Shown here one piece after another: positions 16,601 to 25,050 of a stretch of DNA of 34,315 nt. A program made the translations under genes and the position numbers. This DNA comes from SIG440 sp045645905 (GTDB taxonomy: Bacteria > Bacillota > Clostridia > Monoglobales > Monoglobaceae). The notes under the pieces are model-generated. The model saw only the letters and a list, made by a program, of their open reading frames with translations, was not told the origin of the DNA and did not search any database. The stretch is from assembly GCA_045645905.1 (NCBI GenBank), contig JAZRJT010000076.1, positions 1 through 34,315 of the forward strand, read 5' to 3'. Within the stretch, counting starts at the first letter, position 1; each line of letters opens with the position of its first letter.

Positions 16601-17211
16601 ATGAATATACAGCGATTTGTCTTAGGTGATTTAGCTACAAATTCATATCTTATATTTGATGAAAAAATCGGGTTAGCTGCGCTTTTCGATGCGCCAGCTG
16701 AGGCAAAAAAAATACTTGCCTTTATTAAAGAAAAAGAAATCAGCCTTAATACATTTTTCTTACCCACGCACACTTTGACCATATTATGGCACTAAGCGAG
16801 ATTAAGGCGGCAACGGGTGCAAAGATAGTTATTCATTGTGATGAAGATCAGTATCTTAATGATACATCACTTAATTTATCATATGTTCCGCTGCCTCAGG
16901 TTTGTGCTGATATTAAAGTCAGCGACGGAGATATTATTGAATTTGCTGATACAAAAATTAAGGTAATACATACTCCGGGTCACACATTGGGCGGTGTATG
17001 CTACCTGTTTGATAAAGCTTTGGTCAGCGGTGACACTTTGTTTTGCGGTTCTATCGGCAGATACGACTTTCCTATGGGAGATTTTGACACAGAAATAAAT
17101 TCCATAAAGAAAAAACTGTTGAACCTGCCTGATGAAATTAAGGTTTATCCCGGTCACGGCCCGTCAACAACAATTGGAAATGAACGAAAGGAAAATCCCT
17201 ATCTGATATGA
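16601..17211 (+). pseudogene. MBL-fold hydrolase with a one-base frameshift
   Basis: Two overlapping frames together make one metallo-beta-lactamase-fold hydrolase of the glyoxalase II-like family (~200 residues). The first, 16601-16795, begins MNIQRFVLGDLATNSYLIFD and ends in FFLPTHTLTILWH, which is out of frame. The next frame, read from 16753, gives IFLTHAHFDHIMALSEIK, the zinc motif, and then HTPGHTLGG, VSGDTLF and VYPGHGPST up to 17211. One missing T in the five-T run at 16754-16758 would join them. As given, neither product holds the metal motif in frame: the second frame's ATG (16786) lies after it. The last codons overlap hemZ by 4 bases. It may be a true pseudogene or a sequence error. 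Confidence 0.88.
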
Positions 17212-18383
17212 GTGAAATTATAAGCCCTTGGGGTATTCTTACAGGGATTCGTCCTGTAAAAATTGCATACAAACTGATAAAATCAGGTATGACCCCACAA
17301 GAGACAGTTGAATATTTTATAAATGAATACGGAGCAAGCCGCGAAAAGGCAGAACTTGCCGTACGTGTTGCAAAGGTTGAGATGCCGATAATTGACTCTA
17401 TGGACGAAAAAGGTGTCAGCATTTATATAGGCATTCCTTTTTGTCCCACAAGATGCCTTTATTGTTCTTTTGTAAGCAACAGCGTGGCAAGCGGTGCAAA
17501 GTTTATCCCTGAATATCTTAAGTGCTTGAGACGTGAAATTGCATACACTGCAGATATTATAAGGCAAAACAAAAATGTTATTGAAAGTGTATATATCGGC
17601 GGCGGTACACCCACAACGCTCAGTGCAGAACAGCTTCGTTTTTTATTTGACGGAATTTTCACCGAGTTTGATTTGTCAAAGAATAAAGAATTTACTGTTG
17701 AGGCAGGCAGACCTGATACCATTACTGCAGAAAAGCTGAAGACAATTAAAGATTTCGGAATTGACAGAATAAGCATCAATCCCCAGTCAATGAATGCCGA
17801 AACATTAAAAACCATTGGCAGAAACCACACACCCGATGACATCCGTCGTGCATATTCACTGGCACGTGAATGTGGAATAGAATGTATTAATATGGATATT
17901 ATAGCGGGGCTACCCGGCGAAACGGTTGATATGTTTAAATACACTGTGGAAGAGGTTGAAAGTCTTAATCCTGAAAATACTACCGTTCATACAATGAGTA
18001 TAAAGCGCTCCTCAAAGCTGAATGAAACATTAGGCGAATACAACCTTACCGAAGGAGATAAAGTCGCTGAAATGGTTGATTTTTCGATGAAAACAATCAC
18101 ATCAGCCGGAAAGAACCCTTATTATCTTTACAGGCAAAAAAATATGCTTGGAAATCTTGAAAATGTTGGTTATGCAAAACCCGGATATGAAAGTCTTTAT
18201 AATATTTATATAATGGAAGAGGTACAGACAATAATTTCCTTGGGTTGCGGTGGCGTGACAAAAACTGTTGACCGTGAAACCGACCGAATAGAGCGAATTT
18301 TCAACGTAAAAGAACCAAAGGATTATATCGAAAGAATAGACGAAATGCTTCACCGAAAGGATGTTCTTTTGACCGAAAAATAA
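17208..18383 (+). CDS. hemZ: HemZ-like radical SAM protein (coproporphyrinogen III oxidase family)
   Basis: A 391-residue radical SAM protein. The iron-sulfur/SAM motif is CPTRCLYCSF (CxxxCxxC), preceded by SIYIGIPF and followed by YIGGGTPTTLSAEQL, FTVEAGRPDTI, RISINPQSMN and MDIIAGLPGET, the HemN/HemZ layout. An N-terminal ~70-residue extension (ISPWGILTGIRPVKIAYKLI) is typical of HemZ. HemZ is annotated as oxygen-independent coproporphyrinogen oxidase, but many members of the wider family do other radical chemistry, and no other haem gene is in view. The start overlaps the MBL stop codon (ATGA), so it is probably coupled. Confidence 0.85.
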   Translation: MSEIISPWGILTGIRPVKIAYKLIKSGMTPQETVEYFINEYGASREKAELAVRVAKVEMPIIDSMDEKGVSIYIGIPFCPTRCLYCSFVSNSVASGAKFIPEYLKCLRREIAYTADIIRQNKNVIESVYIGGGTPTTLSAEQLRFLFDGIFTEFDLSKNKEFTVEAGRPDTITAEKLKTIKDFGIDRISINPQSMNAETLKTIGRNHTPDDIRRAYSLARECGIECINMDIIAGLPGETVDMFKYTVEEVESLNPENTTVHTMSIKRSSKLNETLGEYNLTEGDKVAEMVDFSMKTITSAGKNPYYLYRQKNMLGNLENVGYAKPGYESLYNIYIMEEVQTIISLGCGGVTKTVDRETDRIERIFNVKEPKDYIERIDEMLHRKDVLLTEK

Positions 18384-18388
18384 AGCTG

Positions 18389-18417
18389 TTGACAAAATCT
18401 GCATATAATGATATACT
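18389..18417 (+). promoter_or_regulatory. Sigma-A promoter of the ribU unit
   Basis: TTGACA (18389-18394), 17 bp and TATACT (18412-18417), immediately before the FMN riboswitch. Confidence 0.8.
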
Positions 18418-18435
18418 GCATATTGCGAATAAAAG

Positions 18436-18549
18436 TTCTTCGGGGCAGGGTGTAATTCCCGACCGGCGGTATAGTCCGCGACTTGCAGAAATGCAACTGA
18501 TTTGGTGAAATTCCAAAACCGACAGTAAAGTCTGGATACGAGAAGAAGT
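18436..18549 (+). ncRNA. FMN riboswitch (RFN element)
   Basis: The conserved RFN blocks are present in order: TTCTTCGGGGCAGGG, AATTCCCGACCGGCGGT, AGTCCGCGA, TTGGTGAAATTCCAAAACC, GACAGTAAAGTCTGGAT and GAGAAGAA. The 5' TTCTTC and 3' GAGAAGAA close the outer helix. It senses flavin mononucleotide. Directly downstream lies a terminator hairpin and then ribU, so FMN should shut down riboflavin uptake by early termination. Confidence 0.97.
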
Positions 18550-18582
18550 TATATGCGATGCATAGAATTTTTTTGAGTATAT

Positions 18583-18609
18583 GTCCCGATTTATTAATCG
18601 GGACTTTTT
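18583..18609 (+). terminator. FMN-riboswitch-controlled terminator
   Basis: GTCCCGATT (18583-18591), loop TATT and AATCGGGAC (18596-18604) followed by five T. It sits between the riboswitch and ribU, the place expected for the expression platform. Confidence 0.88.
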
Positions 18610-18641
18610 ATTTTGCCTAAATAATTCAAGGAGTGATTTTA

Positions 18642-19232
18642 ATGAAAAAAATTAATACATCATGGCTTGTCAAGGCGGCTATGCTTTCAGCAGTTGCGAC
18701 AATTCTTATGCTGTTTGAGTTTCCGTTGCCGTTTATTGCACCTCCATTTTATGAGATTGACTTGAGCGAAGTTCCGGTGTTCATTGGCGCATTTGCATTC
18801 GGACCCCTGGCGGGAGTTGCTATTGAGGCAGTAAAAATTTTACTTAATCTGATTATAAATGGTACTGTTACAGCCGGTGTGGGTGAGGTTGCAAACTTTG
18901 TTATGGGTGCAGTTTTTGTTCTTCCCGGTGCTCTTATTTACAAAAGAAGAAAAACTAAATCGAAAGCTGTTCTTGGTTTAGTGATCGGCACGATTGTTAT
19001 GGTAGTTTCAAGTTGTTTTATCAACGCCTTTATAATGCTCCCGGTTTATGCAAGAGCTTTTAAAATGCCAATTGATGTAATTTTAGGTATGGCAAAGGAA
19101 ATATGGCCGTCGGTTGATACAATGGCTGAATTTGTTCTTTTGTGCGTTGCACCTTTTAATCTTTTAAAGGGTGTGCTTGTTTCGGTGGTTACAATACTTA
19201 TTTATAAGCATGTAAGTCCGCTTTTGAAATAA
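18642..19232 (+). CDS. ribU: Riboflavin transporter, ECF S component
   Basis: A 196-residue hydrophobic protein of the ECF-transporter substrate-binding family. Features are an N-terminal segment WLVKAAMLSAVATILMLFEF, then YEIDLSEVPVFIGAFAFGPL (the conserved motif that lines the riboflavin site), GVAIEAVKILLNL, GEVANFVMGAVFVLPGAL and two more membrane segments. It needs a shared energizing module (EcfA/A'/T), not seen here. A GTG at 18633 is in frame but lies in the Shine-Dalgarno region; AAGGAG with 8 bases spacing favours ATG 18642. The FMN riboswitch upstream gives independent support for the substrate. Confidence 0.94.
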   Translation: MKKINTSWLVKAAMLSAVATILMLFEFPLPFIAPPFYEIDLSEVPVFIGAFAFGPLAGVAIEAVKILLNLIINGTVTAGVGEVANFVMGAVFVLPGALIYKRRKTKSKAVLGLVIGTIVMVVSSCFINAFIMLPVYARAFKMPIDVILGMAKEIWPSVDTMAEFVLLCVAPFNLLKGVLVSVVTILIYKHVSPLLK

Positions 19233-19256
19233 AATTGATAATAGATAAAAAATCTA

Positions 19257-19285
19257 TTGACAAACTATGTCAGTTACAGTATAAT
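19257..19285 (+). promoter_or_regulatory. Consensus sigma-A promoter of the lysine operon
   Basis: Perfect TTGACA (19257-19262), 17 bp and perfect TATAAT (19280-19285). Transcription would begin near 19292, at the 5' end of the riboswitch. Confidence 0.9.
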
Positions 19286-19291
19286 ACATAA

Positions 19292-19456
19292 GAAGATAGA
19301 GGTGCGTTATGTCATCAGTAGGCAAATTTGTATGCTTGCCAGGCAGGATTTGCTGAAAGGGGCAGACGCCGAAGACGGTTTACGGCAAAAAACCGATCTG
19401 GCGACCGGAAATAATATTTTGGTCGTTGTCGCAGTAATGCGGAGGGCTATCATATT
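19292..19456 (+). ncRNA. Lysine riboswitch (L box)
   Basis: L-box blocks are visible: GATAGAGGTGCG at the start, CATCAGTAGGC, GGGGCAGACGCCGAAG, GGTTTACGGC, TCTGGCGACCGG and GGAGGGCTATC at the end. The outer helix pairs GATAG (19295-19299) with CTATC (19447-19451). It controls dapA-lysA by lysine-dependent termination. Confidence 0.95.
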
Positions 19457-19484
19457 TAAATGTTGATTTATGATACGTTTGTAT

Positions 19485-19514
19485 ATGATAGTTGTTTTCA
19501 GCTATCATTTTTTT
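19485..19514 (+). terminator. Lysine-riboswitch terminator
   Basis: ATGATAGTTG (19485-19494) pairs with CAGCTATCAT (19499-19508), followed by seven T. The 5' arm ATGATAG can instead pair with CTATCAT at 19447-19453, the 3' strand of riboswitch helix P1, giving an antiterminator. Confidence 0.88.
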
Positions 19515-19546
19515 ATGCCGATATTTTAAAAAAAGGAGTTTTGAAA

Positions 19547-20434
19547 ATGAAAAACACAGTATTTACAGGAGTTGCAACAGCAATTGTTACACCTCTTAAC
19601 GAAAATGGAGTCGATTATGAGGCTTTTGAAAGACTTATTGAATGGCAGATAGAGCAGGGCATCAACGCAATTGTTGTGGCTGGTACAACAGGCGAAGGTT
19701 CTACCCTTACTGACGAAGAGCATAAGGCTGTAATTTCTTTTGCAGTTGAAAAGATAGCAGGCAGAGTTCCTGTTATTGCAGGTACAGGCTCAAACGATAC
19801 AGCATATGCAGTCGAGCTTACAAAGTATGCATGCCAGGCAGGTGCAGATGCAATGCTTGTTGTAACACCTTATTATAACAAAGCGACCCAAAAGGGCCTT
19901 ATACACTCATTTACAGCAATCGCAGATGCAAGCACAAAGCCTGTTATCCTTTATAATGTACCAAGCCGTACAGGTTGTAATATTGAACCTGCAACTTGTG
20001 CAGAGCTTGCAAAGCATCCCAATATCGTAGCTATTAAGGAAGCAAGCGGAAATATTTCACAGATTGCAAAAATTGCATCGTTAGTTGGCGATGATATGGA
20101 TATTTATTCAGGTAATGATGACCAGATTGTTCCCATTATGTCACTTGGGGGCAAAGGTGTAATTTCAGTACTGTCAAACATTATTCCAAAGGAAACTGTA
20201 AAGATTTGTGATGAATACTTTGCAGGAAATACAAAGGCAAGTGCTGACCTTCAGCTGAAGTTTCTTGAACTTATTGATGCACTTTTCTGCGAGGTTAACC
20301 CTATTCCCGTGAAAGCTGCAACAGCCGCTATGGGTTATGGAGAAAATTATCTCAGACTTCCCCTTACACCTATGGATGAGGTTAAAATGCAGAATATGTT
20401 CCGCTTGATGAAGGAATGCGGTATTGAGCTTTAA
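19547..20434 (+). CDS. dapA: 4-hydroxy-tetrahydrodipicolinate synthase
   Basis: A 295-residue DapA that condenses pyruvate with aspartate semialdehyde, the first committed step to lysine and diaminopimelate. Motifs include VAGTTGEGSTLT (Thr47/Thr48), VVTPYYNKATQKGL, LYNVPSRTG with Tyr136, AIKEASGN with the Schiff-base Lys164 and YSGNDDQIVP. The frame runs back to 19460 through the terminator, but AAAAGGAGTT just before ATG 19547 sets the start. It lies 18 bases upstream of lysA under a lysine riboswitch. Confidence 0.97.
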   Translation: MKNTVFTGVATAIVTPLNENGVDYEAFERLIEWQIEQGINAIVVAGTTGEGSTLTDEEHKAVISFAVEKIAGRVPVIAGTGSNDTAYAVELTKYACQAGADAMLVVTPYYNKATQKGLIHSFTAIADASTKPVILYNVPSRTGCNIEPATCAELAKHPNIVAIKEASGNISQIAKIASLVGDDMDIYSGNDDQIVPIMSLGGKGVISVLSNIIPKETVKICDEYFAGNTKASADLQLKFLELIDALFCEVNPIPVKAATAAMGYGENYLRLPLTPMDEVKMQNMFRLMKECGIEL

Positions 20435-20452
20435 TTTGAAAGGATAAAAACT

Positions 20453-21751
20453 ATGATTTGCGAAAATCTTAATGTGTCTGCACAAGGAAACTTAACCTTT
20501 GCGGGCAGAGATGCAGTGGAATTGGCGAATAAGTATGGCACACCCTTATATTTAATGGATGAAGAGAGAATTCGTCATAACTGCCGTGTATACATCAAAG
20601 CAATGAAAGAGCATTTTGATGATAGCGCCCTTCCGCTTTATGCAAGTAAGGCGGCCTCCTTTAAGCAAGTTTATAAAATTATGAAGGAGGAAGGTATGGG
20701 AGTTGATGTTGTATCAGCAGGCGAAATTTGTACTGCTGTTGCGGCAGGATTTCCTATGGAGAAGGTATACTTTCACGGCAATAATAAAACCGACGCAGAT
20801 ATTGAATATGCGATTAAAAATGGAGTTGGTTGCTTTGTTGCAGACAACTGTGAAGAAATAGATGCAATTGATGAAATTTCAGCAAAAATGAGTGTTTGCT
20901 CTAAAATTCTTATAAGAATTACCCCGGGTATTGACCCACACACTTATGATGAGGTTGCAACCGGTAAAGTTGACTCAAAATTTGGCTCAGCAGTTGAAAC
21001 AGGTGCAGCAGATGTTATCACAGACTATGCTCTTAGTAAAAAGAATATTGACCTGTTTGGCTTTCACTGTCACGTTGGGTCAATGGTTTTTGACTCTGAT
21101 GTATTTTTTAAAACCGCAGATGTTATGCTTAAATTCATATCAAAAACCGAAAAGGAAAAAGGATTTAAAACAAGAGAACTTAACCTTGGCGGAGGTTATG
21201 GAGTGCGGTATACTGATGCCGACCCCACAATTGACATTGCTGCAAATATTGCTCTCGTTGCAAAGACCGTAAAGGAAAAATGTGCTGAGCTTGGGATAGA
21301 AGTTCCTGCAATCAGAATGGAGCCGGGACGCTCTATTGTTGCGGATGCAGGAATGACTTTGTATCAAGTCGGTAGTGTAAAGCAAATTCCTGAATACAGA
21401 AACTATGTATCTATTGATGGCGGTATGGCTGACAACCCACGTTTTGCACTTTACAAGTCTGACTATACTGTTTTGCTTGCCAATAAAATGAACGAAAAAT
21501 GTGATTTCAATTGTTCGGTAGTCGGTAGATGCTGCGAATGTGGGGATATCATTCAGGAAAATGTAATGCTTCCCTCAACAGTAAAACGCGGCGATACCGT
21601 TGCTGTGCTGACAACAGGTGCATACAACTATTCAATGGCATCAAATTATAACCGACTTCCAAGACCGCCCATTGTAATGATTACAAAGGATAGTGAATAT
21701 GTGGCTGTCCGCAGAGAATCTCTTGAAGATTTGATAAATAATGATTTATAG
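20453..21751 (+). CDS. lysA: Diaminopimelate decarboxylase
   Basis: A 432-residue fold-type III PLP enzyme that decarboxylates meso-diaminopimelate to lysine, the last step of the pathway. PLP-binding Lys66 lies in LYASKAASF, followed by VDVVSAGEI, FHCHVGSMV, LNLGGGYGVRY, RMEPGRSIVADAGMTLYQVG and the catalytic GRCCECGDIIQENV (CESGD-like; the Ser is Cys here, with the catalytic Cys kept). Its start follows AAAGGATAAAAACT. With dapA and the L box it forms a lysine-feedback unit; the middle pathway genes must lie elsewhere. Confidence 0.97.
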   Translation: MICENLNVSAQGNLTFAGRDAVELANKYGTPLYLMDEERIRHNCRVYIKAMKEHFDDSALPLYASKAASFKQVYKIMKEEGMGVDVVSAGEICTAVAAGFPMEKVYFHGNNKTDADIEYAIKNGVGCFVADNCEEIDAIDEISAKMSVCSKILIRITPGIDPHTYDEVATGKVDSKFGSAVETGAADVITDYALSKKNIDLFGFHCHVGSMVFDSDVFFKTADVMLKFISKTEKEKGFKTRELNLGGGYGVRYTDADPTIDIAANIALVAKTVKEKCAELGIEVPAIRMEPGRSIVADAGMTLYQVGSVKQIPEYRNYVSIDGGMADNPRFALYKSDYTVLLANKMNEKCDFNCSVVGRCCECGDIIQENVMLPSTVKRGDTVAVLTTGAYNYSMASNYNRLPRPPIVMITKDSEYVAVRRESLEDLINNDL

Positions 21752-21767
21752 CTAAATGCACTAACAA

Positions 21768-21800
21768 CGAAAGGTCGCAGCAAGTTGCTGCGACCTTTCG
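21768..21800. terminator. Bidirectional terminator between lysA and the methyltransferase gene
   Basis: CGAAAGGTCGCAGCAA (21768-21783) and its exact complement (21785-21800) make a perfect 16-bp GC-rich hairpin between two convergent genes. The T-tracts on both sides are weak. Confidence 0.75.
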
Positions 21801-21835
21801 CTAACTTTAACAGTACACCTTATAAAACACATTTT

Positions 21836-22957
21836 TTATTTGAAATATTGATATATATAACATTTAAGCATACCATTGTATACCTTTCGGCGTTTGTCGG
21901 CAAATGTGCCGTAAAGAGGCTCAAACTGTTCGTGTGATGTAAGAATAAATTTCTTTGCCTGAGAGAATTCCGCAAACTTTCTACCCATTGTGCGATATAG
22001 TTTTTCACAAAGCTTTGCATCAAGAAGGCGTTCGCCATACGGGGGATTACATATTATAACACCCTTATCTTTAAATGCTGTAAGCTTTGCCATATCACAT
22101 ACACTAAACTTAATTTTATCTGCGACGCCTGCGTTTTCAGCATTCTTTTTTGCAATTGCAATGGCCTCAGGGTCGATATCTGATGCATATATCATAGTTT
22201 TGGTGTCGGGTCGTGCGTTGTCTCTGGCTTCCTCGCGGACATCCTTCCACATTTCTCGTGAAATATGGTTTCGCCAGCTTTCTGCAACAAATTTACGCTT
22301 TATTCCGGGTGCAATATTGCAGGCATAAAGTGCTGCCTCGATAGGGAGAGTACCACTGCCGCAGAATGGGTCAAGGAAAATTCTGTCACCACGCCAGAAA
22401 CTGAGGTCTATCATTGAATATGCCAGAGTTTCACGCATGGGGGCAAGAACACTTTTTTCACGGTAACCACGCTTGTAGAGATTTTCGCCGCTTGTGTCAA
22501 TATAAATTGTGATAATATCCTTAATAAGAGAAAATTGTATGGGATAAAGCGGCCCTGTTTCCTCAAAATGAGTAATTCCATAATGATTTGAAAGCCTTGT
22601 TACAATGGCTTTTTTTATTATTTTCTGGCAATCGGGAACGCTGTGAAGAATGGATTTTAAAGAGTGACCTTTAACGGGAAATGCGGCGTCTGCCTCGATA
22701 ATATTTTCCCAAGTAATGCGTTTTATTTTTTCAAAAAGCTCTTCAAAGGAGGTGGCGCGGAACTCTGCAATTTTTATCATAATACGTTCAGCACTGCGCA
22801 GATTTATGTTGGCAAGGCAGATTGCCTCTGCATCGCCTTCAAAGGTGACACTGCCGTCCTTAACCTCGGTTGTTTCGTAACCGAGATGTCTTACCTCGTT
22901 TGCAACAATTTGTTCTGTTCCCAAAAGTGTTGGGATTGTAAGTAACATTTTTTTCAT
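21836..22957 (-). CDS. THUMP-domain 23S rRNA methyltransferase (RlmL N-terminal/YpsC type)
   Basis: A 373-residue SAM-dependent RNA methyltransferase. The N-terminal ferredoxin-like/THUMP region (about 1-160) binds RNA. The catalytic Rossmann domain has LDPFCGSGTLPIEAA, YASDIDPEAIAIAKKN and the CNPPYGERL active-site motif of N2-guanine/N6-adenine methylases. Size and order match Bacillus YpsC, the counterpart of the first half of E. coli RlmL, which makes m2G in 23S rRNA. The start at 22957 is preceded by AAAGG at 10 bases; a second ATG three codons later is possible. Target position is not provable from sequence. Confidence 0.9.
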   Translation of the reverse strand: MKKMLLTIPTLLGTEQIVANEVRHLGYETTEVKDGSVTFEGDAEAICLANINLRSAERIMIKIAEFRATSFEELFEKIKRITWENIIEADAAFPVKGHSLKSILHSVPDCQKIIKKAIVTRLSNHYGITHFEETGPLYPIQFSLIKDIITIYIDTSGENLYKRGYREKSVLAPMRETLAYSMIDLSFWRGDRIFLDPFCGSGTLPIEAALYACNIAPGIKRKFVAESWRNHISREMWKDVREEARDNARPDTKTMIYASDIDPEAIAIAKKNAENAGVADKIKFSVCDMAKLTAFKDKGVIICNPPYGERLLDAKLCEKLYRTMGRKFAEFSQAKKFILTSHEQFEPLYGTFADKRRKVYNGMLKCYIYQYFK

Positions 22958-23082
22958 TTTATATTAACCTTTCGAATAGTTAAATTTTTTTTATTATATC
23001 ATCACAGTACAACTTAGTCAAATACAAATTTAAAATGAAAAGATATTTTATATAAAAGTAGACAAAGTCACTCGTTGCAGGC

Positions 23083-23111
23083 TTGACACAAAGTTCTTTG
23101 TGTGATATAAT
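23083..23111 (+). promoter_or_regulatory. Consensus sigma-A promoter of SRP RNA
   Basis: Perfect TTGACA (23083-23088), 17 bp, perfect TATAAT (23106-23111). A promoter this strong suits a stable RNA. Confidence 0.9.
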
Positions 23112-23116
23112 AAATC

Positions 23117-23394
23117 GGCTATGTTAAATTGGGGTGTTAGCGGTACCTTGTAACCCACAATCCGCTATAGTGGGGATGAAAACTTGAGCTGAGGGGCAAA
23201 ATTTGTCTTGTCTGCCTTAATTTTGGTCGGCGTTGACGATTCGGTCCTGCGCAATTGAAACCTGTGAACCACGTCAGGGCAGGAATGCAGCAGCGTTAAG
23301 CAGTTCTTTTTGATGTGCCGCAGGGGTGCCGGGTCTGAGCATACCGGTTAAGTAACGAAGGTAGTTTTGTTTCAAACTCAAGCACATAGCTTTT
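23117..23394 (+). ncRNA. ffs: Signal recognition particle RNA, large bacterial type
   Basis: Domain IV is clear at 23273-23294: GTCAGG, GCA, tetraloop GGAA, TGC, AGCAGC, the Ffh-binding hairpin. The RNA is about 275 nt and has an Alu-like 5' domain (GGGGTGTTAGCGGTACC, GTAACCC), as in Bacillus/Clostridium scRNA and unlike the ~114-nt E. coli 4.5S RNA. The ends pair: GCTATGT near 23118-23124 with ACATAGC at 23384-23390, followed by TTTT. The 5' end is inferred from the promoter. It lies directly upstream of dnaX, the usual Firmicutes order. Confidence 0.93.
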
Positions 23395-23428
23395 ATTATT
23401 GACATAAAATTTTTGTGAGGTGAAACAG

Positions 23429-25021
23429 ATGTCAGGAAAGTATCAGGCACTTTACCGAAAGTGGCGGCCTCTTTTGTTTGAAGATGTTGTGGGTCAGGAC
23501 CATGTGTCCGAAACTCTTAAAAACAGCATAAAAACAGAGCGTATTGCTCATGCATATCTGTTTTGCGGAACTCGCGGTACGGGTAAAACCTCATCGGCAA
23601 AAATTTTCTCTCGTGCCGTAAACTGCACAAATTCTCAGGATGGTAATCCCTGCAATGAATGTGACAGCTGTCGCGGGATTTTAGATGGCAGTATTATGGA
23701 TGTTTACGAAATGGATGCTGCCAGCAACAGCGGTATTGATAACATTCGTGAAATCCGCGAAGAAGTTAATTACAGTCCTACAAGCTGTAAATATAAGGTT
23801 TATATTGTGGACGAGGCACATATGCTTACAACCGAGGCATTTAATGCACTTCTTAAAACCTTGGAGGAGCCCCCCGGTCATGTTATATTTATTTTAGCAA
23901 CTACTGAACCGCATAAAATACCTGCAACAATTCATTCGCGTTGTCAAAGATTTGATTTCAGAAGAATAGGTATAAGCGATATTGAACGAAGGCTCAATAA
24001 AATTGTAAAGGAAGAGGAAATTTCCATTACTACCGATGCCCTGGAGCTTGTTGCCGAGCTTGCTGACGGCTCTATGCGTGACGGACTCAGCATCCTTGAC
24101 CAATGCATTGCGTTTGCAAAGGATGGACTTCGCTATGACGATGTGGTTGATATTGTAGGTGTTGCCGACAGAAAGGTTCTGTTTTCTGCAGCTAACAGTA
24201 TTGCAGAGTATGATTCAAAATCTGCTCTTAACATAATAGATGATTTTTTGAAAAAGGGCAAGGAAGCACCAAATTTCATTGAAGAGCTGATAGGACATTT
24301 CAGGTCGCTTATGATTTGCAAGTCTACCGACTCGCCTGAAGATATACTTGAAAAAACCGAAGAAGCAATTGTTAAATATAAGGAGCAGGCAGAAAAGTTT
24401 TCAGTTGACAGACTAATATCTGCAATCTCGGTTTTGGGTGAATTTCTGCTTTTGACAAAAAAGATGACCGCACCTAATATCGCAGTTGAGATGGCAGTGG
24501 TAAAGCTGTGTTCACCTGATGGTGCTACAGACACCGCAGAGCTTTTAATGCGTCTTGAAAAACTTGAAAAAGAGCTTGAATCAATCAAGGCAAATGGAGT
24601 GATACGAAAAGCATCTGCAAAACCTAAAACTGCTCAGGAAGCGGATGTGGACAAACCTTTGACGGATTCCGCGCCGCATATTGATACTGCTGCAAGCTGG
24701 ACAAAATGGCGTGAGGCACTGAGCCTGATAAAGCAAGAAAGTAAATCTTTATACACATTTTTGTTTAATGCCGAGGCACTTTATTTCGGAGATGAAATTG
24801 AGCTTGTTTTAACAGGTGATTTAGCCTATGAAAAAATAAACACAACTGAAGGCAAGGAATATTTGTCAAAACTGTTTTCTAATGTTCAGGGCTCTGCACT
24901 TCGTGTTGTGGTGTCAAAGAAGGGAAACCTTAAAAGGCGTGACGGACAAGCTGCATCCATACTTGATATTGCTGCAAAAAAAGATTTGCTTGGCGATAAA
25001 ATGACGGTTGTTGAAGATTAA
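23429..25021 (+). CDS. dnaX: DNA polymerase III subunit gamma/tau
   Basis: A 530-residue clamp-loader ATPase. It opens with YQALYRKWRPLLFEDVVGQD, then Walker A GTRGTGKTSSAK, a four-Cys zinc module (CTNSQDGNPCNECDSCRG), Walker B YIVDEAHML, and sensor/arginine-finger region HSRCQRFDFRRI. A tau-type C-terminal part follows from about residue 380. A GTG at 23420 is in frame, but GAGGTG placed 8 bases before the ATG at 23429 favours that start. Together with SRP RNA and ybaB it forms a conserved cluster. Confidence 0.96.
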   Translation: MSGKYQALYRKWRPLLFEDVVGQDHVSETLKNSIKTERIAHAYLFCGTRGTGKTSSAKIFSRAVNCTNSQDGNPCNECDSCRGILDGSIMDVYEMDAASNSGIDNIREIREEVNYSPTSCKYKVYIVDEAHMLTTEAFNALLKTLEEPPGHVIFILATTEPHKIPATIHSRCQRFDFRRIGISDIERRLNKIVKEEEISITTDALELVAELADGSMRDGLSILDQCIAFAKDGLRYDDVVDIVGVADRKVLFSAANSIAEYDSKSALNIIDDFLKKGKEAPNFIEELIGHFRSLMICKSTDSPEDILEKTEEAIVKYKEQAEKFSVDRLISAISVLGEFLLLTKKMTAPNIAVEMAVVKLCSPDGATDTAELLMRLEKLEKELESIKANGVIRKASAKPKTAQEADVDKPLTDSAPHIDTAASWTKWREALSLIKQESKSLYTFLFNAEALYFGDEIELVLTGDLAYEKINTTEGKEYLSKLFSNVQGSALRVVVSKKGNLKRRDGQAASILDIAAKKDLLGDKMTVVED

Positions 25022-25050
25022 AATATAAATTCAGAAAGGATATGATAATT

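Noticed and set aside
16751..16765. Programmed -1 frameshifting in the MBL gene
   Set aside because: ATTTTTC is not a standard XXXYYYZ site, the T run is short for transcriptional slippage, and I saw no clear stimulatory stem; deletion or sequencing error is simpler.
19257..19466. Open frame of 69 codons overlapping the region after ribU
   Set aside because: It covers the lysine riboswitch and its promoter; the conserved RNA blocks explain the sequence and the frame has no ribosome binding site.
24133..24588. Long minus-strand open frame inside dnaX (151 codons)
   Set aside because: Opposite-strand shadow of dnaX: no ribosome binding site, Ser/Ile-rich composition, no recognisable motif. 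The same holds for other long antisense frames inside relA, pfkA and the adaptor gene.
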